Origin: RHLJ01 sp040222455
GTDB taxonomy: Bacteria; Bacteroidota; Rhodothermia; Balneolales; Balneolaceae
NCBI GenBank assembly: GCA_040222455.1
Contig: JAVKDD010000027.1
Span: forward strand, 372,001 to 436,000
Length of the DNA stretch: 64,000 nt
Direction: 5' to 3'
Shown here: positions 26,964 through 35,688 of the stretch, piece by piece
How positions within the stretch are numbered: the first letter of the stretch is position 1
How the letters are laid out: every line of letters starts with the position of its first letter
Notes under the pieces: model-generated
Database searches by the model: none
What the model saw: only the letters and a program-made list of their open reading frames with translations
Told to the model about the DNA's origin: nothing
Position numbers and translations under genes: made by a program

Positions 26964-28501
26964 AAACGATTTCTATTTTTCCAATCAAGGATCGAAGTTT
27001 TTAGTAATTGTAGTTTTGAGGAACTCAATTGTTCAATTTCTTCTTTTGCAGGTTGATTGGTTGTATGATAGTTAAATTCGCCACAACTTTGAATTTCTTG
27101 ATGTTCACTTACTTTTATGAGTTCAAACGAAGTTTGATTTTTCGAAACCTGAATTAATAAATCTTTTAGGCTTCCTGAGAAAACTAATTCCTTTGTTTTA
27201 GGATTGATAAAGACTTCAAAACTAAAATTTAATCTATTTTTCCAAAACTCAGCATATTCTGAAAAGCTTAATTTAGTTAATTTTAGCTCATTTACTTTTC
27301 TAAAAACATCATTCCATAATGTAGTTCCTGATTGTAATGGATGATGGTAAAACATTACTGGTTCATATCTGGCTAGCTTATTTTCCATTACGTTCAAAAA
27401 ATAGACTTTCATTTCATCTGTAGTTGCACCCTTTCTATTTAGACTTCCTGTACAAATAGGGTGAATTGGAATTTGAAGACTTTTTAGTTCATTGTTTAAA
27501 TGATAGGAAGGAAATGGATTGGAATCGTATCCGATTGTAAATTCTGAAGTGTACTCGAATTCGAATTTTTGTAAAACTTCTGCCAAGGTATCATTCCAAA
27601 TTCCATAAGGAGCACAAAATCCTTTGGGATAGAAACCAGAATCTTTGAGTAATTGTAAGCCACGTTCAATGTTATTGAACACATGTTCATACGATATAGA
27701 GGTTCCATGCTCATATCCATGTAAAGCTATTTCTGAGTTTTGGAATTCTTTAAATAAACCTAACCAGTTTTCATGGGCTTCGATGTGTAAAAACCAGGTA
27801 AAAGGAATTTGATGTTGTTTTCCAATGTTTTGTAATTCGGTTACGGATTCCTGATCTCCATAATCGCTATCAACTCTGAAGGTAAATACAGGTTGTTCTT
27901 TAGGAGAGGTCCATTTACAAACAAAAGGAAGTCCTTGCTGAAAATGTAACTCCTTAAGAATACATATTATCAATTCAATTAATGAGCCTTTTGAGACGTT
28001 GCTAACAAGCTCATCTGGATGCATATCTTTTTTATAGAAGAAACGCTTTCGTGTATAAGAGTTACTCATAATGAGGTTACCAGGCTCAATACCAAGATTG
28101 CAAACGATACCCTGATCATGCTTTTCAAAATCTATAAGACCATCAAAATTATCCTGACCGTTATATAATTCTGCTTCACTAAAAATATCTAAAAAAGGGA
28201 TATGAGCTAAAAATGGAATGGCACCAGTATTTATAAGGCGTTTTACCTTCTTCTTTGCAGTAAACCGAGCGTGAGAAAAAAGGTCTCCACTTGAAGTCTC
28301 AAGAATTGAACTTCCATTATCATTATATTTATGAAGTTGTTCTTCTTGATTAATAGTTACCGATTGATTTACAATAATTGTTGAATATTTAAGAGCTAAG
28401 TCTCCATCAAAATCCACTTCTTCATACCACACTCCAATCTGATCCAGAATTATTTTCCATCCGATTGTGAGTTCAATAATTCCTATACAGAGATTCTTCA
28501 T
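26960..28501 (-). CDS. polysaccharide deacetylase (NodB-like) family protein with a long N-terminal domain
   Basis: The 513-residue protein has an uncharacterised N-terminal region (residues 1-205) and a NodB/CE4-like core. Metal-site candidates are the Asp pair in TFRVDSDYGDQES (about 212), His-x3-His in IALHGYEHGTS (about 258), and His in MFYHHPLQSG (about 390); GFCAPYGIW aligns with motif 3. No signal peptide is evident, so it may act in the cytoplasm. The family removes acetyl groups from glycans, but the first motif departs from the usual TFDD, so activity is uncertain. It is bracketed by glycosyltransferase and flippase genes. Confidence 0.78.
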   Translation of the reverse strand: MKNLCIGIIELTIGWKIILDQIGVWYEEVDFDGDLALKYSTIIVNQSVTINQEEQLHKYNDNGSSILETSSGDLFSHARFTAKKKVKRLINTGAIPFLAHIPFLDIFSEAELYNGQDNFDGLIDFEKHDQGIVCNLGIEPGNLIMSNSYTRKRFFYKKDMHPDELVSNVSKGSLIELIICILKELHFQQGLPFVCKWTSPKEQPVFTFRVDSDYGDQESVTELQNIGKQHQIPFTWFLHIEAHENWLGLFKEFQNSEIALHGYEHGTSISYEHVFNNIERGLQLLKDSGFYPKGFCAPYGIWNDTLAEVLQKFEFEYTSEFTIGYDSNPFPSYHLNNELKSLQIPIHPICTGSLNRKGATTDEMKVYFLNVMENKLARYEPVMFYHHPLQSGTTLWNDVFRKVNELKLTKLSFSEYAEFWKNRLNFSFEVFINPKTKELVFSGSLKDLLIQVSKNQTSFELIKVSEHQEIQSCGEFNYHTTNQPAKEEIEQLSSSKLQLLKTSILDWKNRNRL

Positions 28502-29901
28502 TTCGATAATTTCCCTTTTAGCCAGATAAAATGGTTTAAGTTTGCAACTCTAGAAATCAAGAGGAGTGGAATAAATATTAATACTACTAAAATCGCTTCA
28601 AGTATTATAGGAAATTGAATCTGAAATGTTAACAGATATAGGGTAATACCTAGAATTAAAGTGATCAGTATTGGAGCTACAATATTCAGTTTTATGTGTT
28701 TATTGAACCAATATAATGCAAATCCCATGAAAACAATTTCAGAAAAAGAAACTGCATATACTACATAATCAAAGGTTTGAGTTACTGAAGCTCCTACGAT
28801 TAAAAGAGTCGAAATAATACCACTCACCAAAGTTGACTTAAAGAATTGTTGGTCTTTACCTATAGCGATGAGTCCAAAAGCAAAAAGGCTATTTAGGAAA
28901 GTAAAAAATAAGAAGATACATAGGACAGTTAGAACAAAACTACTTTCCTGATATTCGGTTCCATATACAATTTCAATAACTAATGGAGACGCAACTGCCA
29001 CAAACAAGGAAACTGATCCTGCAGTTAAAAGGAGAATTCTTGAAACGGATATAATATTAATTTTTGCAGCAGTTCGATTTTCTATCCATTGAGATGCAAG
29101 GTTAGGAAGTAGAAGATGAACAAAAATTCGGTCTATCATCATTGCAATAAATATGATCCGAATCGAGGCTCCATAAATTCCAGCATATTTAGCTGAAAGG
29201 AAAAATCCGATTAAAATAGGAGGGAGAAGTTGCAATAATTGAGTGAAGAAAGTTCCGCTTCCAACGCGAAATGCAGATTTAAGTAAGTCACTATAAATTT
29301 CCCAGCCTCTGGTTGGTAATTCAAATGCTTTGTCTTTTATACTAAAAAACATAAAAAAGAGAGCCGAACAAGCTGTTCCTGTGATGAATAAAAAAGGAAC
29401 TTTTTGAAGATCTTCCTGCGATTTAATGAGAATCATCACTAATATTAAATAAACTGCACTGTTTAGAATTTTAGAAAATGCAATTTTACCGAAATGTTGC
29501 CGTCCATTATAATACCACTCTAGAATGAAGGTAAATGGGATTAATGCAAACGCAAAAGAGAGGATCAGATCTTTTTGAACTTCAGGAATATTAAAAAATG
29601 GGAGTAAAAAACTAAAAATTCCTAAAACTGAGAAATTCATGAAAATTTTGAGATAGAAAATTTCTCTAGCTCTGAATACTCTTTTCAAGGGTTCTTTCGC
29701 AATTTCTCTTCCTGCGATATGGGTTAGTCCAAGGTCGGCAAACCAGTTTGCGTATCCCAAAAATGAAAGCGAAATAATAATGAGTCCAAAAGACTCTGTT
29801 CCAAGTGTTCTTGCTAAATAAATAGTCGTAAAAAAACTCAAGCCTCGTCCAACAATATCGCCAAGAGCTATACGAGCTATTTTGTCGGTAAGCTTAGCCA
29901 T
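28498..29901 (-). CDS. polysaccharide flippase (Wzx/oligosaccharide flippase-like)
   Basis: The 467-residue protein has about 12-14 hydrophobic helices. It begins KIARIALGDIVGRGLSFFTTIYLARTLG, the typical first helix of the MATE/Wzx-like polysaccharide biosynthesis family, and LGLTHIAGREIAKEP is also typical. It would move lipid-linked glycans across the inner membrane. It overlaps the preceding glycosyltransferase by 8 bases and the deacetylase by 4, so it is part of the same transcript. Confidence 0.85.
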   Translation of the reverse strand: MAKLTDKIARIALGDIVGRGLSFFTTIYLARTLGTESFGLIIISLSFLGYANWFADLGLTHIAGREIAKEPLKRVFRAREIFYLKIFMNFSVLGIFSFLLPFFNIPEVQKDLILSFAFALIPFTFILEWYYNGRQHFGKIAFSKILNSAVYLILVMILIKSQEDLQKVPFLFITGTACSALFFMFFSIKDKAFELPTRGWEIYSDLLKSAFRVGSGTFFTQLLQLLPPILIGFFLSAKYAGIYGASIRIIFIAMMIDRIFVHLLLPNLASQWIENRTAAKINIISVSRILLLTAGSVSLFVAVASPLVIEIVYGTEYQESSFVLTVLCIFLFFTFLNSLFAFGLIAIGKDQQFFKSTLVSGIISTLLIVGASVTQTFDYVVYAVSFSEIVFMGFALYWFNKHIKLNIVAPILITLILGITLYLLTFQIQFPIILEAILVVLIFIPLLLISRVANLNHFIWLKGKLSK

Positions 29902-30916
29902 TCTTAATCGGACTTAGTGATTCATGAATTAAGGATGTAAGTTCTTCCTTTGAGTTAAAGAGTGAAACAGTAGGATTATTTTTAAGGTCTTGCAGACAAC
30001 CAAGATTTGGGGCTATGATTTTCTTGTGGTACGCTAAAGCCATTTCTACTCCACCAGAAGTTAGTATTTCATCATAATTGAATATGCAAATATCTGAACT
30101 TCCTAAGAGCTGTGGGTAGTGTTCTTCCGGAATGAAAGTAGGCACATAAATCACTCTTTGATCATCGATCGTTTTATCAATAATAAAATTGTGAAGATTC
30201 TCTTGCCCTACTTTTACATACCCTGCGATAATTAAGCTAAATTCATTTTCTTGCGAAGATAGAATTTCAATGATTTCTCTAACCCCTTTATACTCACTAA
30301 TCCCTCCAAAAATGATAAATACGGGACTTTTAAGGGAAGTTTTACCATCTCCGTAGTTGGATAAGAATGCAGATTGAGCTTCTGCTTTACTCAGTTCTTG
30401 TGAAGGAAATTCAGGATGTTTTAGAACTATAATTTTATGTTTCTCAACCTTTAAATAATTAGAAACCATCGGTAAAACAGCAGAAGAGTGAACATGCAGA
30501 ACAGAGGCTCTTTTTGCCATCCAATGATGAATCATCAAATGAAGTTTTAAATATTTTTTATCATGGGGAGTAAGATTATGAATAGTCCAGACTATTTTGC
30601 CTCCAAATAATTTATATAGTGCAATGCATAGTAATTTGTAAGGCATTCCTAAAAGAGCTCTCACATTCTGGAACTCTAACCAGTGATAATGAAGAATGGT
30701 ATTCTTTTTGTAAATAGCAGAAAATACAAACTTGTAATGCCCATAAACACTTATACTTTGAACTTTAGGGCTACCAGATTGACTAAGTAATTCTTTATAT
30801 AAAAGATAAAGATAATCGGTTTTAGGGAAATTAAAGCGGATTAAAGGAACGACAAACACTTTCGAGAAATGCTTATTAACCTGCGAATACAGCTCGATTA
30901 GAGATGATGCCTCCAT
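29894..30916 (-). CDS. glycosyltransferase, GT4-like
   Basis: The 340-residue GT-B protein has a hydrophobic first half (LGMPYKLLCIALYKLFGGK then IVWTIHNLTPHDK, around residues 90-120). The domain boundary is marked by VFIIFGGISEYKGVREIIEI at about 205. The nucleotide-sugar end is ILTSGGVEMALAYHKKIIAP at about 285, where Glu replaces the classic E-x7-E spacing. Substrates are unknown. It begins 14 bases downstream of a PorV/PorQ-family gene, which ties glycan assembly to an outer-membrane barrel. Confidence 0.8.
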   Translation of the reverse strand: MEASSLIELYSQVNKHFSKVFVVPLIRFNFPKTDYLYLLYKELLSQSGSPKVQSISVYGHYKFVFSAIYKKNTILHYHWLEFQNVRALLGMPYKLLCIALYKLFGGKIVWTIHNLTPHDKKYLKLHLMIHHWMAKRASVLHVHSSAVLPMVSNYLKVEKHKIIVLKHPEFPSQELSKAEAQSAFLSNYGDGKTSLKSPVFIIFGGISEYKGVREIIEILSSQENEFSLIIAGYVKVGQENLHNFIIDKTIDDQRVIYVPTFIPEEHYPQLLGSSDICIFNYDEILTSGGVEMALAYHKKIIAPNLGCLQDLKNNPTVSLFNSKEELTSLIHESLSPIKNG

Positions 30917-30930
30917 AAAAAAGAATGTCC

Positions 30931-31878
30931 CTATAATTGATATTGAATACCAATAGAATGTACTGTTCCAAAACCTGTATTAAAAGGAATGAGTGCATAA
31001 TTGAAAATTACTTTTTCAGTAATAAATCCTGCTCCAAATGAGGTGGGTCTGGTATTTTTACCGGTTTTATATCCAGCGTTAATTTGAACTACTTTTGCAA
31101 TTTCGAATCCAACTCCAAAATTGAAATAACTCTCGTCGGGATTATAGTCGGTATAGTTACTAGAAACAGAGTTGTTCGTTGGTATTACATAATCTGCCAT
31201 TAATGTAAAAAGGATAGGTAGATCTTGGTTTTTCTTATGTGTGAACTCAATTACATCAACTGCTAAACCTAAATTGAAGCTTGAAGGAAGCTCAGTGGCT
31301 ACTTCATTAAGCTTTTCCATTTCCCCAAAATTTAAAAGTGAGGCTCCAATTCGAATACGATCTTGGGCTAAAGTGCTTGCCAGTCCAAAATTTACGCCAT
31401 AACCTGTAGCTCTATAGGGAAATACTTCTTCGTTAAGATAATGTGCAGAAATACCAGCAGTAAAATAATTGAAGTCATAGGCATAAGCCCCGCTTATAGA
31501 TAGGTAATTAATTGAAAAATCACCATTTGATTCACCGGGTTCATCTCTTTGATCTAGGCCCGTAACTCCTGAAGTATAAAAAGAGAAAGCTAATGCTCTT
31601 TTTCCTTTTCTCAGATTAATTCCTCCAAAAATATTATTCGCATCTGAAATCCAACTAGAATAACCTAAATCAATAGTTGAATGTTTGTTGAGTGCTAAAA
31701 GGGCTGGGTTTGAATAGATAGAAGCAGCTCCACTTGGTGTTGCAACGGATGCTTCTGCACGAGCTAGTTCAGATGCAGTAGGTTTTACCTCAAGAAGCTT
31801 TAACCCACTTTGTTGGGCTTGTACAAGTGAAGTACAAGTAAGTATAGCTGTTATGATAAGAATTAGTATTTTTTTCAT
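30931..31878 (-). CDS. PorV/PorQ-family outer-membrane beta-barrel protein (second copy)
   Basis: The 315-residue protein has a signal peptide (residues 1-21, TCTSLVQAQ). Its start of family, LKLLEVKPTASELARAEASV, is followed by GAASIYSNPALLAL, the pattern shared by PorV and PorQ of the type IX secretion system. The rest alternates short amphipathic beta strands, ending in a terminal strand HSIGIQYQL, as outer-membrane barrels do. Whether this is a true secretion-system subunit or a related FadL-like barrel cannot be decided. Its start overlaps the stop of the other barrel gene by 4 bases. Confidence 0.8.
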   Translation of the reverse strand: MKKILILIITAILTCTSLVQAQQSGLKLLEVKPTASELARAEASVATPSGAASIYSNPALLALNKHSTIDLGYSSWISDANNIFGGINLRKGKRALAFSFYTSGVTGLDQRDEPGESNGDFSINYLSISGAYAYDFNYFTAGISAHYLNEEVFPYRATGYGVNFGLASTLAQDRIRIGASLLNFGEMEKLNEVATELPSSFNLGLAVDVIEFTHKKNQDLPILFTLMADYVIPTNNSVSSNYTDYNPDESYFNFGVGFEIAKVVQINAGYKTGKNTRPTSFGAGFITEKVIFNYALIPFNTGFGTVHSIGIQYQL

Positions 31879-32921
31879 AAATGTAAACGTAGCGCAAAAA
31901 CATGCATATTTGCAACATTATAAGGCTCAATCACAAAAGCATAATCTATTGAAGGTGAAAAAGTATCGAATGGAAGGTAAACTGAAAACCCACTACTAAA
32001 TGAACCACTATCTAAGGTAGTTGTATCTGTGATTTTATACCCTCCACGTAAAGAAAAGCGTTTATGGGCTTTCCATGAACCACCAAGTCTGAAAATTCCT
32101 GAACTCGTTGAAATATCATTAAAAGATTCGATTACAGTCGGCGTAGAAGTACCCTGAATAAAGACTTCAGTTTCATTTGTTTCAGATAAATAAGATTGAA
32201 CTTCAAATTCTGAGGAGATGGTAAAGTAATTACGTTGGTAAGAAAGGCCCCATTTAAAACGTGTTGGAAACGTATTTACTACATTCCTAGCTTGTGTTGA
32301 ACCATATAAATCTGCCGAATTCCAAGTATAATTAGCAAACATATCCTGAATAGTAAACCCAAAATTGAGATTCTGACCTATTTTATAAATCATTCCCAAA
32401 TCAACTCCTATAGTGGAAACTGGACGTAGATCACTGTGGTAATTCGCATAATTTAATTTGAAGCTTATACCGAGATTTAGTTTTTCCTTAAATTTAATTC
32501 CGAAAGAACTGAAAAATTGATACTCTGAAATATCAAAACTGCCTAATGGATAACCACTAAGTGATCTTTCATCTAAATCCTTAACTCCTGTTCTTATTAA
32601 TCCGAAAGAAATTCCTGCATTAGGAGGGAGCATAAAATTTGTGCTGATAGTTTGGTAAACACGATCAAATTCAAGAGAAGAAACAGATAAATCAAACTGT
32701 TTAAACCCAAAAGATTCAGCTACAAGAGCAGGATTATAATACGGGTAAATACCTTCAGAAGTGGTTGCAGTAAAAGCATTGGCCATCGAGAGTGCCCTAG
32801 GACCAAAGCCAACTCGGGAAGCAGCCCCAGCAAAGCCACCATTTTGCGCAAAAAGATGAGTGCCATTTAGTGCAACAAACAAACTAAGAAAAAATAGATA
32901 TTTATAGAGTTTTGAGATCAT
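31875..32921 (-). CDS. PorV/PorQ-family outer-membrane beta-barrel protein (first copy)
   Basis: The 348-residue protein has a signal peptide ending ALNGTHLFAQ and the mature start GGFAGAASRVGFGPRALSMA, then GIYPYYNPALVAES, a PorV/PorQ-type plug and barrel entry. Strands continue to a terminal aromatic-rich HVFALRLHL. It is paralogous in layout to the next gene downstream. Both are between an exported BNR/FlgD-tail protein and glycan genes. The role in type IX export or polysaccharide export is inference. Confidence 0.8.
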   Translation of the reverse strand: MISKLYKYLFFLSLFVALNGTHLFAQNGGFAGAASRVGFGPRALSMANAFTATTSEGIYPYYNPALVAESFGFKQFDLSVSSLEFDRVYQTISTNFMLPPNAGISFGLIRTGVKDLDERSLSGYPLGSFDISEYQFFSSFGIKFKEKLNLGISFKLNYANYHSDLRPVSTIGVDLGMIYKIGQNLNFGFTIQDMFANYTWNSADLYGSTQARNVVNTFPTRFKWGLSYQRNYFTISSEFEVQSYLSETNETEVFIQGTSTPTVIESFNDISTSSGIFRLGGSWKAHKRFSLRGGYKITDTTTLDSGSFSSGFSVYLPFDTFSPSIDYAFVIEPYNVANMHVFALRLHL

Positions 32922-34489
32922 TCAACCAAAAGAATTTTGCCGTTTAGGGTTTCACTCGGTGTTTCTATGATATAAAAATAGGGGCCATTTGCTGCGTTTC
33001 TACCTTTTCCATCTACCCCGTCCCAAATGGCTTCGTGTGTGCCAGTAGTTGAAGCGTTATAGGTTTCAAGATCCCGAACTAAATTCATTCCAAAATCAAA
33101 AATTCTGATTTTTACAGAACCAGGGTTTTTTACCTCAAAACGGATACGAACAAGTTCGTGAAGTTGAGGAGAGAAAGGGTTGGGGTATGCATAGGATTTT
33201 ACAGATTTAGCTTCTCTATCGTATTGGTTACCTCCTGAAAGAGGGAAATTTACTCTAGTAATTTCCCAGGTTTGCCCAAGATCGTTTGTAGAAATTAACC
33301 CATCTGAGGTTCCAACCCAAACTCGGTTATTTGTTACTGTAACGGCTTGGAATTCAGCACTTTCTTTCAGAAATGTATTTGCACTTTTAATTTGTGGTGA
33401 TTTTTGCCAACTATTACCATCGTCAGATGAAATAAATAATCCTTCTTCACCTGCAGCAAATATATATCCATCTTTAAAACCAATGCCTAAGATCTTTTCA
33501 CCGATTAAATGTTGCTCAAAAGTTTGTCCTCCATCATCGGTAGAAACGATGCCATAACGATCATTTTGATCCGCAATCCAATTGGTCATCCAAACCTTGC
33601 CTGTCGCTGTATCTTCTTTGATCTCAATAATCCATCTGCCGAGTAAACTATTAGTTGAACTCGTTGAAAGTTTATTTCTCCAAATAATGCTATCAAGAGG
33701 AGCAGATAATGCATTTTCTGACACATTTATACCACCAGCACTTCCATACCAAACTCTATCTTTTGAATCAATCAAAACAGCAAAACCTTTTAAATTATCG
33801 TCTTCTACACTGTTATAAATATTCTCTGATTCTATGCAAACACCATTTTGAGTTCTAATACAATCAAACCAAAAGTAATCGTCTCGTTCGGGGGTAAGTA
33901 TACTTTCTCCAAATGGAGGTAGAATAACTCGTTCCCAACTAAGTCCTAAATCGACGCTTCTGAGTAATCCAGAGGCCCAATTAGCGGAAAAGAGAACATC
34001 TCCACTAAAGCTAACATTATAAGGTGGAGATTGTTCTGGTACAATGATTCTCTTTCTAGTATAGGTTTGACCACCGTAAATGAAAGTAGTATCCTCGTCA
34101 ATTCTGTTATCTAAAATGAAATCGCTAAATCTCCAGGTTTCGCCACCATTTGTTGAAATATAATATCCATAGCCTGCTGGTTGGTTTCCTGAAATTGTTT
34201 CTGAAGTAAATCCTAATCCAGCAAAAACGGTATCTTGGTTTACAGAAATAGAGAATACTCTTCCAATACCATTATCAATACTATCTATTCCAGTTGGCCG
34301 AATCCAATCAGGACTATTACCAATATTCTGTGTCAATGCAGGGCTTATCCAAACCGTATCTCCGTTAGCAGCAATAGAAGAAATACCATTTTGCCGAATA
34401 CTAAAGAAAGGGGAATCACTTTGATCAACTATTTGAGCCTGCAATGCCGAAAAAGAGAGAAGAAAAAGAATGAATAGAATGTACCTCAT
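32918..34489 (-). CDS. exported BNR-repeat protein with FlgD Ig-like C-terminal domain
   Basis: The 523-residue protein has a signal peptide (residues 1-19, LLSFSALQAQ) and BNR/sialidase-type repeats (STNGGETWRFSD, SVDLGLSWERV, STDDGGQTFEQH, SSDDGNSWQKS, STNDLGQTWEIT) that suggest a beta-propeller. The last 90 residues are FlgD Ig-like: YAYPNPFSPQ, VKIRIFDFGMNLVRDL, EAIWDGVDGKGRNAANGPYF. This tail is widespread in proteins of this phylum as an export or anchoring module. No sialidase active-site Arg triad was identified, so an enzyme role is not claimed. It overlaps the lipoprotein gene by one base and the barrel gene by 4. Confidence 0.82.
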   Translation of the reverse strand: MRYILFILFLLSFSALQAQIVDQSDSPFFSIRQNGISSIAANGDTVWISPALTQNIGNSPDWIRPTGIDSIDNGIGRVFSISVNQDTVFAGLGFTSETISGNQPAGYGYYISTNGGETWRFSDFILDNRIDEDTTFIYGGQTYTRKRIIVPEQSPPYNVSFSGDVLFSANWASGLLRSVDLGLSWERVILPPFGESILTPERDDYFWFDCIRTQNGVCIESENIYNSVEDDNLKGFAVLIDSKDRVWYGSAGGINVSENALSAPLDSIIWRNKLSTSSTNSLLGRWIIEIKEDTATGKVWMTNWIADQNDRYGIVSTDDGGQTFEQHLIGEKILGIGFKDGYIFAAGEEGLFISSDDGNSWQKSPQIKSANTFLKESAEFQAVTVTNNRVWVGTSDGLISTNDLGQTWEITRVNFPLSGGNQYDREAKSVKSYAYPNPFSPQLHELVRIRFEVKNPGSVKIRIFDFGMNLVRDLETYNASTTGTHEAIWDGVDGKGRNAANGPYFYIIETPSETLNGKILLVE

Positions 34490-35289
34490 TAATTTCCTCT
34501 TATACTGAATGTAGTTTTAACGGTATCACTCACTAAACCACCTTTATCTACTGCATAATATAAGATATCGTATGTTTGCAATTGATTTGTTGAACTAACA
34601 GGAAAACTGGCTGTGAATACAGAATCATTGGCAGCTACATCATTTTGAGAAGAACCATCATCAAAAAGCTGAAATGGCGAACCAGAAACTTCACCTGAAA
34701 CTTGGCTAATCAATCGTAAGAAAACCCCTTCAATAGTTGTCTGTCCATCTATATCGGTTGTTTTTGCTGTAAAAGAAACTGAAGTACTTCCAGACTCTGG
34801 GCGTTGAACTTCTTCTGGATTATTTACTTCAATTATTTCAGGTGGATTATTTGAAAATCCTTCGACCGAAATTGTAGTTTGGAAAAAATTACCACCCCCA
34901 GCTGCGTTATAAGCATATACTTCAACGATATATTCATTAAAGGCGGTTGTCGTGGTTTCTATTTCAGATTCTATGGCAAATAAACCGGCTTGGTTTTGTG
35001 CTAGCAGATCACCGTTAGTAATTAAAGTAGATGAATTTTTATCTCTGATTACAAATCCGGGCATTGTTTCAGAATCAACATTTTCAATAGTAGCACTAAT
35101 TAATACAGTTAGTGTTGTGTCTTTGAAGCCATCAGAAGGAGTGAAGGTAAATGTCTGTGGATTTATTATTAACTGACTAACAGTGGGTGCGTTCGAAAGT
35201 TTATCCGTCGGACTAACCGTTGAGTCGCAACTCAACAATAAAAGCCCTATAAATAGAGATAAAGATGAATAGATAAAGGGGTTTTTCAA
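34489..35289 (-). CDS. surface lipoprotein with Ig-like domains
   Basis: The 266-residue protein has a lipoprotein signal (SLSLFIGLLLLSCDS, Cys21). Two beta-sandwich-like domains follow (about residues 35-145 and 150-262; PEIIEVNNPEEVQRPESGST, then VSFTAKTTDIDGQTTIEGV and LFDDGSSQNDVAANDSVF). It is the first gene of the eight-gene minus-strand operon (35289 to 25944); the divergent trp leader starts about 90 bases away. No enzyme motif is visible. It may be the outer-surface component that works with the BNR protein and barrels. Confidence 0.75.
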   Translation of the reverse strand: MKNPFIYSSLSLFIGLLLLSCDSTVSPTDKLSNAPTVSQLIINPQTFTFTPSDGFKDTTLTVLISATIENVDSETMPGFVIRDKNSSTLITNGDLLAQNQAGLFAIESEIETTTTAFNEYIVEVYAYNAAGGGNFFQTTISVEGFSNNPPEIIEVNNPEEVQRPESGSTSVSFTAKTTDIDGQTTIEGVFLRLISQVSGEVSGSPFQLFDDGSSQNDVAANDSVFTASFPVSSTNQLQTYDILYYAVDKGGLVSDTVKTTFSIRGN

Positions 35290-35377
35290 ATCTGAATCGT
35301 GTAGATGTTTTAGAACACTAATGTTAAGGATTACTTGCTGCCAAGTCCACTACGAATATGTAGAAATTAAATTGTAC

Positions 35378-35385
35378 TACTTTTG
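35378..35385 (+). promoter_or_regulatory. trp: candidate -7 box of the trp operon promoter
   Basis: TACTTTTG fits the Bacteroidota -7 consensus TAnnTTTG. It lies about 40 bases before the leader-peptide ATG, which leaves room for a short 5' leader. No good -33 TTTG was found at the usual spacing, so this is provisional. Confidence 0.4.
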
Positions 35386-35425
35386 CATTGCTTTTAGAAA
35401 TATCCGCTCATATATTTGTTGTGTT

Positions 35426-35500
35426 ATGAAAAACAACTTTGCAAATAAAAATAATTGGTGGTGGCCTTCAGCTATAAATAGCAGTGGGTACGTTGCATAA
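35426..35500 (+). CDS. trpL: trp leader peptide with three consecutive tryptophan codons
   Basis: An ATG at 35426 opens a 24-codon frame ending at TAA (35498-35500). Codons 11-13 (35456-35464) are TGG-TGG-TGG, preceded by Asn-rich residues (MKNNFANKNN) and followed by Pro-Ser-Ala. Tryptophan is the rarest codon, so three in a row in a short frame upstream of trpE is the classical design of a ribosome-sensing attenuator. Stalling at the Trp codons would cover the sequence just after them and leave 35482-35490 free to pair as antiterminator. Not in the ORF list because of its length. The call rests on the frame, the Trp triplet and the downstream hairpins together. Confidence 0.88.
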   Translation: MKNNFANKNNWWWPSAINSSGYVA

Positions 35501-35536
35501 CTGAATGAAATAATGAAATTTTTTATATACCCACTG
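35482..35536 (+). promoter_or_regulatory. antiterminator pairing of the trp attenuator
   Basis: CAGTGGGTA (35482-35490) is exactly complementary to TACCCACTG (35528-35536), which is also the left arm of the terminator. The two structures therefore exclude each other. A competing upstream hairpin is possible with TTCAG (35467-35471) facing CTGAA (35501-35505), as the 1:2 pause structure of trp leaders. The pairing is seen in the sequence; its use is inferred. Confidence 0.82.
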
Positions 35537-35563
35537 TTCCTATGGAAGAGTGGGTTTTTTTTT
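35529..35563 (+). terminator. attenuator terminator of the trp operon
   Basis: ACCCACT (35529-35535) pairs with AGTGGGT (35549-35555), and TTCC (35537-35540) with GGAA (35544-35547) around a TAT loop, with one G-G mismatch. A run of nine T (35555-35563) follows. It lies 126 bases upstream of trpE and not after any gene, as an attenuator should. Confidence 0.9.
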
Positions 35564-35688
35564 GACAATATTTTAGACCTTAAAACATAACTAATGCCAC
35601 GAAGTCAGAATACAATAAAAGAATGAATTTTAATTACTTAAGAATGATTTTCTAACGTTGTGTTTTAGAATATTAGCAGATAATAAAC

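Larger units (their letters stand above)
35290..35688. other. 399-base divergent control region between the polysaccharide operon and trpE
   Basis: It contains the trp promoter candidate, leader peptide, antiterminator and terminator described separately (35378-35563). The left 90 bases should hold the promoter of the minus-strand operon, where I find no clear consensus. An inverted repeat CTAC/GTAG around 35350-35363 could be an operator. The last 120 bases before trpE show no further structure. Confidence 0.6.

Noticed and set aside
35350..35363. TrpR-type operator before the trp leader
   Set aside because: The CTAC/GTAG arms are only four bases and do not match the TrpR consensus; attenuation explains control better.
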